The position numbers and the translations under genes are program-made. This document shows, one piece after another, positions 1 through 11,996 of a stretch of DNA of 64,000 nt; the stretch's first letter is position 1, and the number at the start of each line of letters is the position of its first letter. Below the pieces are notes generated by a model. It did no database searches. It saw only the letters and a list, made by a program, of their open reading frames with translations, and was not told the origin of the DNA. Source of the DNA: Stropharia rugosoannulata (Eukaryota > Basidiomycota > Agaricomycetes > Agaricales > Strophariaceae); assembly GCA_028532985.1 (NCBI GenBank), contig JANCIK010000011.1, forward strand, positions 1,178,001 through 1,242,000, written 5' to 3'.

Positions 1-743
1 CGCTCAGCGCTCAGCCACGAACATTGCCCAACGTTTCCTGAACATATCTGAAGTCAATATATCACCTTTCTGTCAACTTTCTGCCACTGATCTTCGTCAA
101 GGAGTCATCGTTATTCACTTTGCACTTCCCGGTGTCAGTCACCCTTAACGGTGCCCTGGACTTACCCTGACACCACTGCACACTCGCGGAAGAGGCAAAA
201 ACAGGCAAAACCTCACAGTACACGCTGGTGGTATCCGTGGCTCAATGATTTAAAGCTCAGCAAATTCGACAGCTTGAAGAATCACGTAGGATACTGCCGA
301 TTCCTAGACTATGAATATCCGCGAAACTAGCAGCAATTCTGTATGTATTGAATTTTGATAAGTGGTTCTTCCATTTGAAAAAGTACATTCTATCTGAGGA
401 ACTTACGTTTTGCTTTATGTTACCTACCCCGGTTGACCAACTTGAAACCATGGACCCTTGTACCATTATATTTAAGAATGCTGGGTCCAATCGTAGATAG
501 GTGATTGGTATTGATGCTCTGCCCGTCGGAGTTCGCTAATTCAACCCTGTTAGGCTATAATTACATGTAACGACATGATTGAAAATTGAGCGATATGTAC
601 CGTTCTAAGCATATGAAGGAAATCCTTCATACTTTCAAGACCCCCAACCGAACTATCGCTTTTTGCTCTGCACCCAAGCGAGAAGCCAATCCCCATTTTC
701 TCCCTCAAGCCGCGTCGACGTACAGGTACGGTTAGGCGCCCAG

Positions 744-2138
744 GATGCGGATGACAACTCGCGGGATCCCTCTTGATACAGCGCTGACCGCTGCGACCTT
801 CGTTGAGGTACGTACTATGCATTTCACCCGAGTAGTGTTAATTCATCATCCCCTCCTTGGTCAGACCTTTTTATTCGGTAAAAGAGGCTCAAAGTAATGC
901 GCTGTTAACTGACTGGGGCGTTGTAGGCATCTACACATTCCTTTATGCAAAGACGATTCCTGTCATACTAAAAGCGAATAAACGGGGCCGTTCGCAGCAC
1001 TTCTCACTCAGCCTGGTATTCCTAATCGTCCAAAGGGCGCTTCTTGAGTTCTTATTCAGTTTTAATGCGTGCAGATATACCCTTGGACTATGTCCTTGAT
1101 GTATGCAATTGCAGCACTCCACATCAGTAAGTGCTTACTAAAACCTTGATAAATGTTTGTGAATGACATTTCCATTATGGCAGTTCTCGTTGTGTACCGA
1201 TTTTACCGTGCATATATTGCACCGAATCATCCTGGCGCCAAGTTCTTTTACTATGTAGGTACTTGGGATGGCACCATGTATGTCGTTTTAACCGTTGTAA
1301 TGACCTGGATCGGCGACATGTTGGTCGTAAGTGATAATGTTTCGGTGCAACTCGTCGATTCAATTTGAAATTTACAACTCGCAGATATATCGCTGTTACC
1401 ACGTCTGGAACAACCGGTTGTCGGTGGTCATATTACCTCTTCTTATCTTCATGGGCTTTTTTGGTAAGTTTCTACTTTGTTTTATCACGTAGTCAGTTCA
1501 TTCATAATAATTATCGTAGCGGCGAACACCTATGTGTTTATTTGGTTTGAACATCCTTCCATGATCTCGACCAAGTCTGTAATATTGACATCAAACGCAA
1601 TCTACCCGCTCGCCCTTATTCAGAATATCATGACCACGGGGCTGATTATATTAAAAATATGGTTGCAGCACCGTAAATCGACTAACGTTGGCGTTGTGGA
1701 CCGGAGTTCTAGGCTTAACCTGTTCAGGATATTTCGGATCATCATCGAAAGCGCCATGCTTTATACCATTCAGCTTTTCATTCTAATGGTTCTTTGCTAC
1801 ATGAACGACAACTTCCAATGGGTCATGCAAAATGCCATTGTTCCTAGCATCGGTGAGCAACACGTTTCTATCATCTGTCTCTAGACATAGGCGTGCTGAC
1901 TCGAGACTTTACAGGTATGGTCTTCTTGTTGATAACTTTGCGCATAGACAGCGCCAGACATCAAGATGCTGAAATAGGGACAAGTTTCAATGTTCCCAGC
2001 ACTTGGTTGGCTGAACAGAACAGTGTCATCGCCATCTCGCGACTGAGCACTGCGCGAGCCGATACGTCGTCGGCAGGTGATCAACCGGCACAAGATAAAA
2101 GCTCAGAAGATGAGAACTCTCATCCTACTTATAAGTAA
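744..2138 (+). CDS. Seven-TM protein, array copy 1 (uncharacterised basidiomycete family)
   Basis: Eight exons give a 331-aa protein with every intron phase consistent: 744-806, 865-877, 927-1015, 1075-1126, 1184-1326, 1385-1463, 1520-1852 and 1915-2138. Exon 2 is only 13 nt. The product has about seven hydrophobic segments. Family landmarks visible are RFYRAYIAPNHPG, TWIGDMLV, IYRCYHVWNNR before a TM segment, FRIIIESAMLYTIQLFI, and DNFQWVMQNAIVPSIG running into the last TM segment. A hydrophilic, serine- and acid-rich C-tail of about 60 residues follows and is presumably cytosolic. The architecture is that of the many orphan 7-TM proteins of mushrooms, whose ligands are unknown. Function as a receptor is inference. 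The start at 744 is the first in-frame Met; 750 is an alternative. Confidence 0.85.
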
Positions 2139-2974
2139 CGCCGTCGTTTTAAAGCAGAACGACTCTGCGCAGGCACACACGCTCAGTCTTTATAACGACT
2201 TGTATACTATACAACATATCCCTTTATTCGGAATCTGTTCCCAAGAAACCCTAATTGTGTTGGATGTGCTTAATACATCTTAGTCACCTCATATTTTAAG
2301 CCAATATATCAGCGACCTTTCTGCTATTCTTTATCAAGAAGTCATGGTTTGCGTTATGCTCTCCTCGATGCCAGTCACCTTAATGGCGCCCTAGACTTAC
2401 CCTAACACCGCTGTACACTCCCAGAGGTACTCAAAACTTGCTCAAAACATATCGGTCTGCCTGGCTAAAAATTCTTAGCTCAACATGTCGGGTAGCCTGA
2501 AGGATTGCGTAGATGTTGTCAATAGGGACTATGTATGACTATCCTCGAAACTAGCAGCAATCCTGTAATGGTAAGTTCGTCCTCCATTTTCAATACACAA
2601 GTATATGTATATTCTTCCTGACGAGATTAAATTACGCTATATGTTACCTACCCCGATTTACCAACTTGAAACCATGGACCCTTTTACCATTTGGCTTTAG
2701 CTTTAAGAATGCTGGGCCCAACTGTAGACAGGTTTTTGATATTGATGATCTACCCGTTGAGTGTTCGCCGCGACCCTATTCGCTGATTTAACCCTGTAGG
2801 CTGTTAGGCTATACTTACGAGGTAACAACATTTTTAAAGGAATAAGCGATGCGTATATTACGCAGCATGAAGCTTTCAACAGTCCCAACCAAACTATCGC
2901 TTTTCGCCTGCATCCAAGCGAGAAACATCCCCCCACTGCACGAGTCGACGTGAAGTCACGCTTGAACACCCGAG

Positions 2975-4375
2975 ATGAAGATGGCCGATGCTCGCGGTAT
3001 TCCTCTTGATACGGCGCTGACTGCGACGACCTTTGTTGAGGTACGTATTATATGTACTTCACTCGAGCAGTTTGTTTTATCATCCCTTCCTTGGATAGAC
3101 CTTTTTATTCGGTCAGCAGGGACTCGAAGTCTCAAACAAATGTACCGTTTACTCACTTGCAGGCTGTAGGCACGTACACATTCCTTTACTCAAAGGCACT
3201 TCCTGTCATGTTAGAGACGAGGAAACGGGGCCGATCGCAGAATTTCACACTCAGTCTGGTATTCCTGATTATTTAAGTTTTAACGGGCGTTTATTGTATC
3301 TCTCATTCCGTTTTCATGCATTCAGATATATCCTTGGGCTATATCCTTGATGTATGTAATCGCAACGATGCACGTCAGTGAGTGCACGTTTAGGCCTAAT
3401 TCCCCATTTATGATTGATAATTAAATCATCACAGTTCTTGCTGTGTACCGATTTTACCGCGCATATATTGCGCCGAATCATCCTGGCTCAGTCTTCTTTT
3501 ATGCTACGAGTACTTGGGATGGCACCATGAGTGCCGTTTTAGGCGTTGTCATGACCTGGATAGGCGATGCGCTAGTTGTAAGTCATAACGATGTAATGTC
3601 GTATTGAGTCTGAATAAAGTTTAAAAACAGATATACCGCTGCTATCACATATGGAATAACCGATTGACATTGGTCATATTACCTATTGCTCTCCTCATCG
3701 TCGCATTGGGTAAATGTGCTTTCACCTCAAACACGCAGTCATTGACTCCGGTTCTTGTTGTAGCAGCGAACACCTATGTGTTTATTTGGTTTGAACATCC
3801 TTCCATGATCTCGACCAAGTCTGTAATGTTGACATCAAAAGCAATCTACCCGCTCGCCCTTATCCGCAATAGCATAACCACAGGGTTAATTATATTAAAG
3901 ATATGGTTGCAATACCGTCAATCGACTAACGTTGGAGTGGTGGACCGGAGTTCTAGGCTCAACCTGTTTAAGATTTTTCGTATCATCATTGAGAGCGCCA
4001 TGCTTTACACCATTCAGTTTTTCATCCTAATGGTTCTTTTTTTCATGGGCGACAACTTCCAATGGATTATGCAGAATGCCATTGTTCCTAGCATCGGTAA
4101 GCAATACATTTATATTACCTACATACGTCCTGACTTGATGCTTTACAGGCATGGTCTTCCTGCTGATAACACTGCGGATAGACAACGCCCGATATCAAGA
4201 CGCGGAAATGGGGACAAGTTTCAACGTTCCTAGCACTTGGTTGGTTGAACAGAACAGTGTCATCGCCGTATCGCGACTGAGCACTGCGCGAGCCGATGCC
4301 TTGTCGTTAGGTGATCAACCGGCACAGGATGAAAGCTCCTCACAACATGAGAACTCTCAGCCTACTTTGAAATAA
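2975..4375 (+). CDS. Seven-TM protein, array copy 2
   Basis: This is a close paralogue of the neighbouring copies, with the same eight-exon layout and the 13-nt second exon. The start sequence MKMADARGIPLDTALTATTF aligns with copies 1 and 3. The reading frame stays open through IYRCYHIWNNRLTLVILP, NTYVFIWFEHPSMISTKS, FRIIIESAMLYTIQFFIL and DNFQWIMQNAIVPSIG to the tail ending SQPTLK. The donor after the micro-exon is gtcagc, weaker than in copies 1 and 3, so splicing of exon 2 may be less efficient. Otherwise no lesion is seen. It shares its leader with copies 1 and 3, which suggests similar regulation. Function is unknown. Confidence 0.82.
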
Positions 4376-5190
4376 CGCCATCACTTTAAAGCAGAACGAT
4401 GCGCAGGCGCACACACACACTCTTTTATAACGACTTGTACATATCATATTCTTTCATTCGAAGTCTGTTCCGAGAAAACCCTAATAATTAATAAGAGGTC
4501 GGTTCCGAAGTACATAGTGGTGTTTATGGGATGGGAGATGCTAGCGGACACATAAAGTTTGTGTTGGATGTTGCTTAATTGGGATGCATGAGAGTCGTCG
4601 TCGTCCCTGCCAACTGAGCTCCAGGAATCGGGCTGTGCGCATTGTCATGACACATCATGGTAAGTAGTAACTAAGGGTTGACACTCCCTAAGTACATGAT
4701 ATAATGTGAAATGAAGAAATTTGCCTACCGTGGAAAACAGTAATACCAAGGGGTTTAACTTGGCCTATTTGCTACCTGAGCGATTCAAATTTAACGATAC
4801 CGTTTACCGTTTAAATCATCACTAGTTTTTTGTATGTAAGCTTGCTGGGCGACTACTGGACTTCTTGCTGAGTGTAAGCAGTGTAAGTAAATATATTAGT
4901 AGTGAGAGGAAAACATCATTCTGATTTCTCTTATACTAGGTTAAGTTCAAACTAGAGGATTATTAGGAATCCTCTTGAGAGATAGTAGATGCACGTAATT
5001 CAAGCTGCTTGACCTTAGTTGAGGTTTACATAGCAGAGGCAGTGCTTAAAGTCTTTTCATTTGGAGTTGGACTTGAGGGCCAAGGGTCTGAGCGCTGAGC
5101 GTCAATGACTCGTAGTAGATTGTGGCCCATGGGAGTCAAATGGGAGTCAACGCGTCGAGTTGCTTACATAATATTAGTAGCGTCTATGTC
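4376..5190. other. Intergenic insertion between array copies 2 and 3
   Basis: About 0.6 kb here (roughly 4480-5190) has no counterpart after copy 1. It has no supported gene. It contains 'gagcgctgagcg' near 5088, which resembles 'cgctcagcgctcagc' at the very start of the window and may mark a duplication junction. That interpretation is inference. Confidence 0.4.
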
Positions 5191-5803
5191 TCATTTAGCC
5201 ACGGCCTTTCTGCCAATTTTTATCAAGGAGACTCATTGTTCTGTCCCGTGTCACCCTTAACAGCGCCCTGGACTTCCTCTGACAGAACTGCACATTCTCG
5301 GAGATAAAAAAGCTCAGAAAATCCTTACGGCTTTGCCACATTCTTGGGGGTAAAGAGCTCAACAAGTTAAGTAGCTTGAAGGATCGTGAAGCTGTAAGCA
5401 CGCTGTTCATGGAGATTATCCGCGAAACTGGCAACAACCAATTGTGGCGAGTTCACCCTTCTTTGAATGCATTCTTTCAGATGAGTTTACGTTAGACTCT
5501 GTGTTACAGACCCCAATTGACAGACTTGAAACCATTTGCCTTTCTACCCTTAACTTTAAGATTACTGCGCCCAATCACAGACGGGGGTCTGACGTTGATG
5601 TTCTCCCCGTTGAGTATTCGCCGCCTATTCGTTAATGTAGCCCTGTAGGGCTACAATCACGAGGTAACGACACTATTGAAAAAAAATAAGCGACTTCTGT
5701 ATATTATGCAGCATGAAGGATGTTCTTCCAATCCCAACCAAATTATTACTATTCGCCCTCCTCCCAAACGAGAAGTGTTCCTCGCTACGGTTAAACGCCC
5801 AAG

Positions 5804-7190
5804 ATGTCAGCTCGCGGTATCCCTCTTGATACGGCACTGACCGCAGCAACCTTTGTTGAGGTACGCACTATATATATGCGCTTCTCCCGAGCAGTCTTGA
5901 TTCATCCTCACCTCGACAGACCTTTTTGTTTGGTAAGCTGAGGCTCAAACCGATTCATCACCTATTCACTTGCGCGTTGTAGGCACCTACACATTCCTTT
6001 ATGCAAAAGCCCTCCCGGTCATGTTGAAGACCCATACACCGGGACATTCACAGAATATCTCACTGAGTCGGGTACTCCTGATCATTTAATGGACTTTTGT
6101 TCGTTTCTCATTCAGTTTCCATACATGCAGATATATCCTTGGACTATATCCTTGATGTATGTAATCGCGATCATGCATGTTGGTGAGTCCTTTGAGACCG
6201 TGATTCAATTTTATGAGTGACGTTTTGATTCACGCAGTTCTCGTTGTGTACCGATTTTATCGTGCATACATTGCACCGAATCATCCCGGCGGCTTAGAGT
6301 TTTTTTATGCTCTAAATACCTGGGATGGCACTATGAATACCGTTTTAGTCGTTGTCATGACCTGGATAGGTGACGCGTTGGTTGTAAGTCAGTGTTGGTG
6401 CCGTCTTCAATTCAAGTGTAATTTACGATGGACAGATATATCGCTGCTACCACATTTGGAACAACAGGTTGTCATTGGTCATATTACCTATTCTTCTCCT
6501 CATGGGCTCATTTGGTGAGGTTTCTTCTTTCTTTTGATCACCCAGTCATTTCATTGATAATAACTGTCGTAGCGGTGAACACCTACGTTCTTGTTTGGTT
6601 CGAACATCCTTTCACGGTCTCGAGCAAGTCCCGAATAATTTCATCGAATGCCATTTATCCCCTCGCCCTTGTCCAGAATATCATGACCACAGGGCTGATT
6701 ATATTGAAAATATGGATGCAGCACCGTCAATCGACTAACGTTGGCGCTGTGGACCGGAGTTCTAGGCTTAACCTGCTCAAAATTTTCCGCATCATCATCG
6801 AGAGCGCCATGCTTTACACCATTCAGCTTTTCATTCTAATGATCCTTTTCATCCTGAATGATAACTTCCAATGGATCATGCAGAATGCCATTGTCCCTAG
6901 CATCGGTGAGCAACTCAATTCTGTTTCTAGACATGGATGTACTGACTTGAGGCCTCACAGGTATTGTCTTCGTGTTGATAACTCTACGTATAGACAGTGC
7001 CAGACATCAAGACGCGGAAATCGGGACAAGTTTCAACGTTCCGAGCACCTGGTTGGTTGAACAGAACAGTGTCGTCGCTATTTCGCAACTGGGCACTGTG
7101 CCAGCCGATGCGTCGTCGGTAGGTGACCAACCAGTGGCAAAGGATGAAAGTTCCTCCAAACATGAGAACTCTCACCCTATCTTCCAGTAG
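5804..7190 (+). CDS. Seven-TM protein, array copy 3
   Basis: The third array member has the same exon plan. Exon 1 (5804-5860) encodes MSARGIPLDTALTAATFVE. The 13-nt exon 2 completes ...TFLFG-TYTFLYAKALPV. Later exons encode VYRFYRAYIAPNHPG, TWIGDALV, IYRCYHIWNNRLSLVILP, FRIIIESAMLYTIQLFI and DNFQWIMQNAIVPSIG, and the tail ends SHPIFQ at 7190. Every junction closes in frame. Copies 1-3 keep the same TM cores but differ in the loop after IAPNHPG (AKFFYYV, SVFFYAT, GLEFFYAL) and in the tail. Such a pattern could reflect changing ligand or partner specificity, but that is inference. Confidence 0.85.
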
Positions 7191-7581
7191 CACAGCGGTC
7201 TCTTTAAAGCAAAACCATCATGTGCAGTCGTACACACTTTTGCAACGATTTGTACATCGTAAACTGCATTCCTTTCATTTGAATTTGCTGCAATGGAACC
7301 TTTCGGATGGTGTATACAAAATAATGTTATCTGTTCCCTGGATATTTATTTATATTGTGTATATATTCTCTCGAAGCTGACTGATTTTTCCCAGAGGCGT
7401 GCAATCCGACGCTCTGGTAAGCCGCGATTGACGTTATATGTCAGGGCCTGGATGAATGCGGACTGTAGCTAACAGACTACCATTAATTGTCGTATTGAAG
7501 AGACTTGGAAGAGACGCGTACATAGTAACTAGTACGCATCACGCGGTTCGCATTATGTACACTACGCTCCAGGGACTTGCA
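7191..7581. other. Intergenic, 3' flank of copy 3
   Basis: No gene is supported. The first part matches the 3' flanks of copies 1 and 2 (A-rich 'aaagcagaac/aaagcaaaacc' followed by 'cacac'), so it is probably the 3' UTR of the array unit. Confidence 0.5.
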
Positions 7582-8203
7582 TAGTGTTGCCAGAGTTCGG
7601 CTCGACTGCGGTTAAGTCGATAAGTCAAGCCGTTTTTAAGCCGCTGTAACCGAACCGCGACTTGACGGGTTGAGCCGGTTAAGCCACGGTTAAGCCGTTT
7701 GGTATTGTCCATATTTGGACATTAAGCTCTGAAGGCAATTGGGGCACTCTATGATACTTAAAATACAAATTTATGTCTCTGTGAGCTGCGTCATACTGTA
7801 TACAGCAAAAAACAACTCCGATAGAAGTAACTGAAGCCTGAATTTTCCTATGTGCGTCCAAGTGGTTGTGGTGTAGCTGTGACGGCCTGGATCTGTGACG
7901 CTTTTGTGATGTGTGACGCATTTTGCCTGGGCTAACCTACCTTTGTTGCAGAAGAGCGTATTGCGGGCAAGGGACTAACAGAACAGCATTTACTCTATAA
8001 GTAATTGTTTGCAACTATGGAGAGGTGTACTGACATATTACGCTAAGTGTGTATGTAAACAGCATGGAATTTGCGTTACAAACATTTTTCCCCAATCGGT
8101 ATATTGGAGTTAAAGCCGGTGCGGCTCGGTCTGACTTCAAATTAATTACCAAAACCGTCGAAGTCAGACCAAAGCCGGACTGAGCCGAACCGTGGCAACA
8201 CTA
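7582..8203. mobile_element. hAT-like non-autonomous TIR element (MITE), about 622 bp
   Basis: The left end reads tagtgttgccagagttcgg. The reverse complement of the right end reads tagtgttgccacggttcgg. The termini are thus about 22 bp of near-perfect inverted repeat followed by GC-rich, CGGTTAAG-type subterminal repeats. TAGTGTTGCCA-type ends are typical of hAT elements in fungi. The interior has no open frame resembling a transposase, so it would need a helper. No clear 8-bp target duplication is visible (left flank gacttgca, right flank gctatgat), so the right boundary may have been altered by the adjoining palindrome. Confidence 0.65.
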
Positions 8204-8308
8204 GCTATGATATATGTATGCGCCAAAAATAGACATAAACGTACTATAGTAACAGACTGTTACTATAGTACGTTTATGTCTATTTTTGGCGCATACATAT
8301 ATCATAGC
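8204..8308. repeat. Perfect 105-bp palindrome (52-bp arms, 1-bp centre)
   Basis: Bases 8204-8255 are the exact reverse complement of 8257-8308, with a single A at 8256. The arm contains 'gcgccaaaaatagacataaa'. The left arm begins on the base after the right end of the hAT-like element. It lies 219 bp upstream of the start codon of 7-TM copy 4. As RNA it would form a 52-bp hairpin. It could be a fold-back end-processing product, a small-RNA source, or an assembly artefact. Confidence 0.9.
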
Positions 8309-8527
8309 ATTTACAGTAGTTGAACACTCACGCTCCCTTCTTTTATACCCGCAGGTACGGTGCTGGTCGCTGCTCTTCCTTTCCCGCCGTCGTCATCCTT
8401 TCCGCACATCGCAAAGACAAGCAGAAGGTTGAGCGCGTCCGGCACTTCTCTCTCTGCAAGCTGAGCTCGACGCCGCCAACGTGTTACACATTCGCTGCAG
8501 CATTCTCCTGGCGGAGGGTGGGACAGG

Positions 8528-9920
8528 ATGGCTTCATCAGGGTATATGGGACGTGGACTGACGATAAACATATCGTACACTCTATCCGTGGCCACTGAGG
8601 TGCGAAGGAAAACTACATACCCGCCTATCCCTCTTACGTGTTGCCTTTCCGATGTTTCAGGCTCTCATCCATGGTAAGCCATAACTTCGAATGCCGCCTA
8701 GGAGTATTCTCTGAGCGTCTATCGTGATAGGGATATACACTATGCTCTTTTTCTCGGCTGTTCCCGTTCTGTTTGGAGGAGTCAATAAAAGGATTGCTCA
8801 GAGAACACCAGCGACACTGGTAACGCAAACCTGGATGCTGAATTTTGTTATCTTAACTCACTCACTTGGGTTTGCAGATTTTTCCTATTTCTGCGGTGCT
8901 TATGTACATAATTTCGTCGCTTCATGTTGGTGAGTAAATCCATTCATGTAATCACATCATCATTGACTATTCGATTGCCAGTCCTAGCTCTTCATAGTTT
9001 TATCGATGCGTACATCACCGTCTCTAACCCTATTTTGGGATGGGAGAACTTCTGGGTCTTTTCGAAATGGGATGCCTTTCTTGGAAGCATACTGGCATGC
9101 ATTATGACTTGGATTGGTGATGCTCTTGTGGTAGGCATTTATTAGATAGCTCTTGCCAAAGGAGTAAACACTCATGCCAATGACTGCCAGATATACCGCT
9201 GCTACTGCGTATGGCACAACAATTTTCCGCTAATTGTCCTTCCATTACTCCTGCTCGCTGGTTCATTCGGTGCGTTATGTCGCCTAATATCCTCGGAGAA
9301 ACTCTCTCACTGACGGTAAACGCAGCCGTGAACATTTATTCACTCGTATGGTTCCAGCATCCCTTGTCTTTCAGCATGAAGTCCGAAATTACATCATTCA
9401 ATGCCATCTTCCCTCTCAACCTCATCCAAAATGTCGTGACTACGGGACTAATTACCCTTAAAATCTGGGCACAGCACCGTCGGTCCGCCGCCATGAGGGT
9501 GGTCGATGGCGGCTCGCGGCTCAGTCTCATCAGAATAGTGCGGATAATTATCGAAAGCGCCATGATTTACACGGTTCAGCTTTTCATTCTCATAATCCTT
9601 TATTTCCGGCGCGACAACTTCCAGCACATTATGCAGTTCGCTATAGTTCCAAGCACAGGCGAGTCTTTCCTCGGGTCAGTGTTACAAGTCTCGTCGCTGA
9701 TAGTAGCTGCGCAGGTATCGTTTTCGTGCTCATCACTTTACGTGTCCATCACACGAGAAAGCAGTCTCGGGACATCGGAAGCAGTCTAGGAGTTATTCCA
9801 GCATCGTGGCTAAGGGACTCCGGAAGCGAAAGCGAGCAGTCACAGACGGACAGTGTATCAGAAGACGGTCTTCCACCCAAAACGGAGGAGTCAGCAAATA
9901 ACCAAGACCCATCTCCCTAA
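8528..9920 (+). CDS. Seven-TM protein, array copy 4 (diverged)
   Basis: This is the most diverged member but has the same eight-exon plan, including a 13-nt exon 2 (GCTCTCATCCATG) between the GAG-ending first exon and GIYTMLFFSAVPVLF. Shared landmarks are TWIGDALV, IYRCYCVWHNN, VWFQHPLSFSMKSEI, IIIESAMIYTVQLFI and IMQFAIVPSTG. The tail is acidic and serine-rich and ends NNQDPSP. The last intron (9659-9713) begins gcgagt instead of the gtgagc or gtaagc used by copies 1-3 at the same place, so it is a GC-AG intron. The leader seen in copies 1-3 is absent. Function is unknown. Confidence 0.82.
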
Positions 9921-10559
9921 AGGACCAGCCTGCACACAGCCTACTTATGCTGGCTTTGAGTCTTGGATGTGTTTGTAATTGTAGCCATGTATTACCAGTC
10001 TTGTTATCGTTATGCTATCGCTGTTAGTGTTGGTGTTGTCTAATTTGCTCTCGTTTTTTCAGGAGGCCTCGTGGCTCATGCGCAGTGCTGGAGGATTTCT
10101 ACTGGATGGGATGTGCTGGGATGTGTTGAGAATGTAGTTAGCTAGAACATCCGAACTTTACCACAAGATCTAACTTACTACATTAACTTAAGAAGAAGTT
10201 GTAACTTGTTAGTTGCTTGTTACTTACATTAATTAGTGCTCTGAAGAGTTGCTGAGTGTTCAGCATTCATTTCTTGTCATTTCTTGTTTATTTCAATTTT
10301 CCATGTCGTTTCTCGGTCATTTTCATTTCATTTCAGTTTGATTTCAGTCGTTACTTGATCGTGAATCACGGGAATAATTAAGTTTGGTCAACACCGAATC
10401 AATACGGAAAATAAAACTGATGTTACTTAGCACTGCACAGTGCGAATGAAAGCTCATTGAGACCTTTTCTAAGTAAGCCACTTTCGCTTGGATTTCGGTC
10501 GGCCAATTGCAAATGGCACGTGACGCACTTTCTACGGCGCACTTCAGTCTTTACTGAAT
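9921..10559. other. Intergenic, no gene seen
   Basis: AT-rich spacer between copy 4 and the ATG12 duplication. It contains short 'ttctcatttca/tttcatttc' runs and nothing else supported. Confidence 0.5.
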
Positions 10560-10643
10560 ACTTGAACCATGTATTACACCTTCCCAATTGCAGCGAATGC
10601 GTTTGTTTGTAGGGAATATACAAGTCTCTGACTACATACTATA

Positions 10644-11273
10644 ATGGCGCAAACCGCAGGAACACCTGATGGCACGATGCGGCAAAGTACAAGACACAAC
10701 ACACCCGTCGGCAACAATGAACAATCAGACATTAACGACGAGGCATTGAGAGCTCTCGAGACGTATAAGAAGAAGGATATCTCCAAAGGTATTGAATTCT
10801 ATGTTTAGTTTCAACCTTGCTTGCTCTGAAGCCTCATCATTTTTCAGTCGTGGTACGATTCAAAGGAGTCGGGAATGCGCCCGTAATGAGGCAGAATATG
10901 TATAAGATTACGGCTACGAATCGATTTCAAGCTGTAATTCAGTTCCTGAGAAAGGAACTTGGGTGGCAAAGTGGCGAACCATTGGTGTGTAGCAGCCACA
11001 GCTTCCATTACACGCTGCTCGAACTCATTCCTCTAGTTCCTTTATATCAATTCGACGTTTTCACCTGCACCGGATGACACGGTGCAAAACTTGTACAAGG
11101 TGTGCTCGAGCTCTGACACTGTGTTCGGTTTGATCCATTAAATACGTCCATCTAGTCCTTTGCAACAGAGGGCTTCCTAATTGTAAATTATAGGTACTGC
11201 TGTAATCCGTGGTTTTGGTCATAGCAGCCACTGACCAGGAACCCTTTCTAGCACGACGCCAGCCTGGGGCTAG
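10644..11273 (+). CDS. ATG12: Ubiquitin-like autophagy protein Atg12, copy A
   Basis: Five exons (10644-10788, 10848-10984, 11037-11099, 11156-11193, 11252-11273) give 134 aa. Family hallmarks are VVVRFKGVGNAPVMRQNMYK, ITATNRFQAVIQFLRKELGW, SPAPDDTVQNLYKSFATEG and the terminal NYSTTPAWG. The C-terminal Gly is the residue that Atg7 and Atg10 activate and transfer to a lysine of Atg5; the Atg12-Atg5 conjugate with Atg16 drives Atg8 lipidation on phagophores. The N-terminal 48 residues are hydrophilic, as in other fungi. The length is within the fungal range. All introns are GT-AG. It is almost identical to copy B. Confidence 0.93.
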
Positions 11274-11996
11274 CTCTGGCGATGGATGCTCTGGCTCGTG
11301 TACACTACGTCTCTCTAATACAGTGCTCTAAGCCGATCCGCCGATCAAGGCTTTTCAAGCACTGTCAATATACCCTACATCCCACCAGATATGCGCGGTT
11401 ATTCGCGTTCGTTGAGTATCAAATTACGTTTCAAACTGCGATCTTCAAGTCGCTCTTTTTGCATTCTGATCAACACGGGACTGAAAAGTCTTCAAACTAA
11501 CACTGTTTCACGTATACGTCGCATTATCCCGAAGCCGAGGGAGAAACAACATCCGACTACTACGTGACTTTGACAATCAACTTTTTACTGAACACCCAAG
11601 TGAAGATCTGAGGCAGGATATGTTTAGAATAAATGCGCTCGACGAACTAACGAAAGTGCGAGTGCGCAATGGGGAGTTGTAGAATGAGCGTAGTACCCTA
11701 AAATAATGACGGTGGAAATGAATAAATATAGTTAAGATAAGATTTGATTGTCAGTCACTTACGTAGAGATTCCTTTTGAAACGAAGTAAACTTTGTCGAC
11801 AACATCCTTGCAACATCCTAAAAGCCAGGCCGTTAGCGATATTTGTTAATGTTTGGGCAAAAACAAAAAAGGAACATTCAGACCGTGGGGGACCTTAGCT
11901 TTCAGCACGGTGACTTGAACCATGTATTACACCTTCCCAATTGCAGCGAATGCGTTTGTTTGTAGGGAATATACAAGTCTCTGACTACATACTATA

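Larger units (their letters stand above)
1..7400 (+). repeat. Tandem segmental array of 7-TM gene units (three units with shared leaders)
   Basis: Three units of gene plus leader follow one another in the same orientation. The leader at about 50-743 is recognisably repeated at 2305-2974 and 5195-5803. It carries the same landmarks each time: a short stretch on 'cctttctgcc', then 'gcgccctggactt' or a close variant, then 'accccaatt' or a variant, before the start codon. Start codons are 2231 and 2829 bp apart. Unit 2 carries about 0.6 kb of extra 3' sequence. The leader of unit 1 is cut by the window edge, so further copies may lie upstream. No separate gene is supported in the leaders. Confidence 0.85.

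Noticed and set aside
8311..8598. Open frames on both strands upstream of 7-TM copy 4
   Set aside because: They overlap the promoter and first exon of copy 4 and have no independent support.
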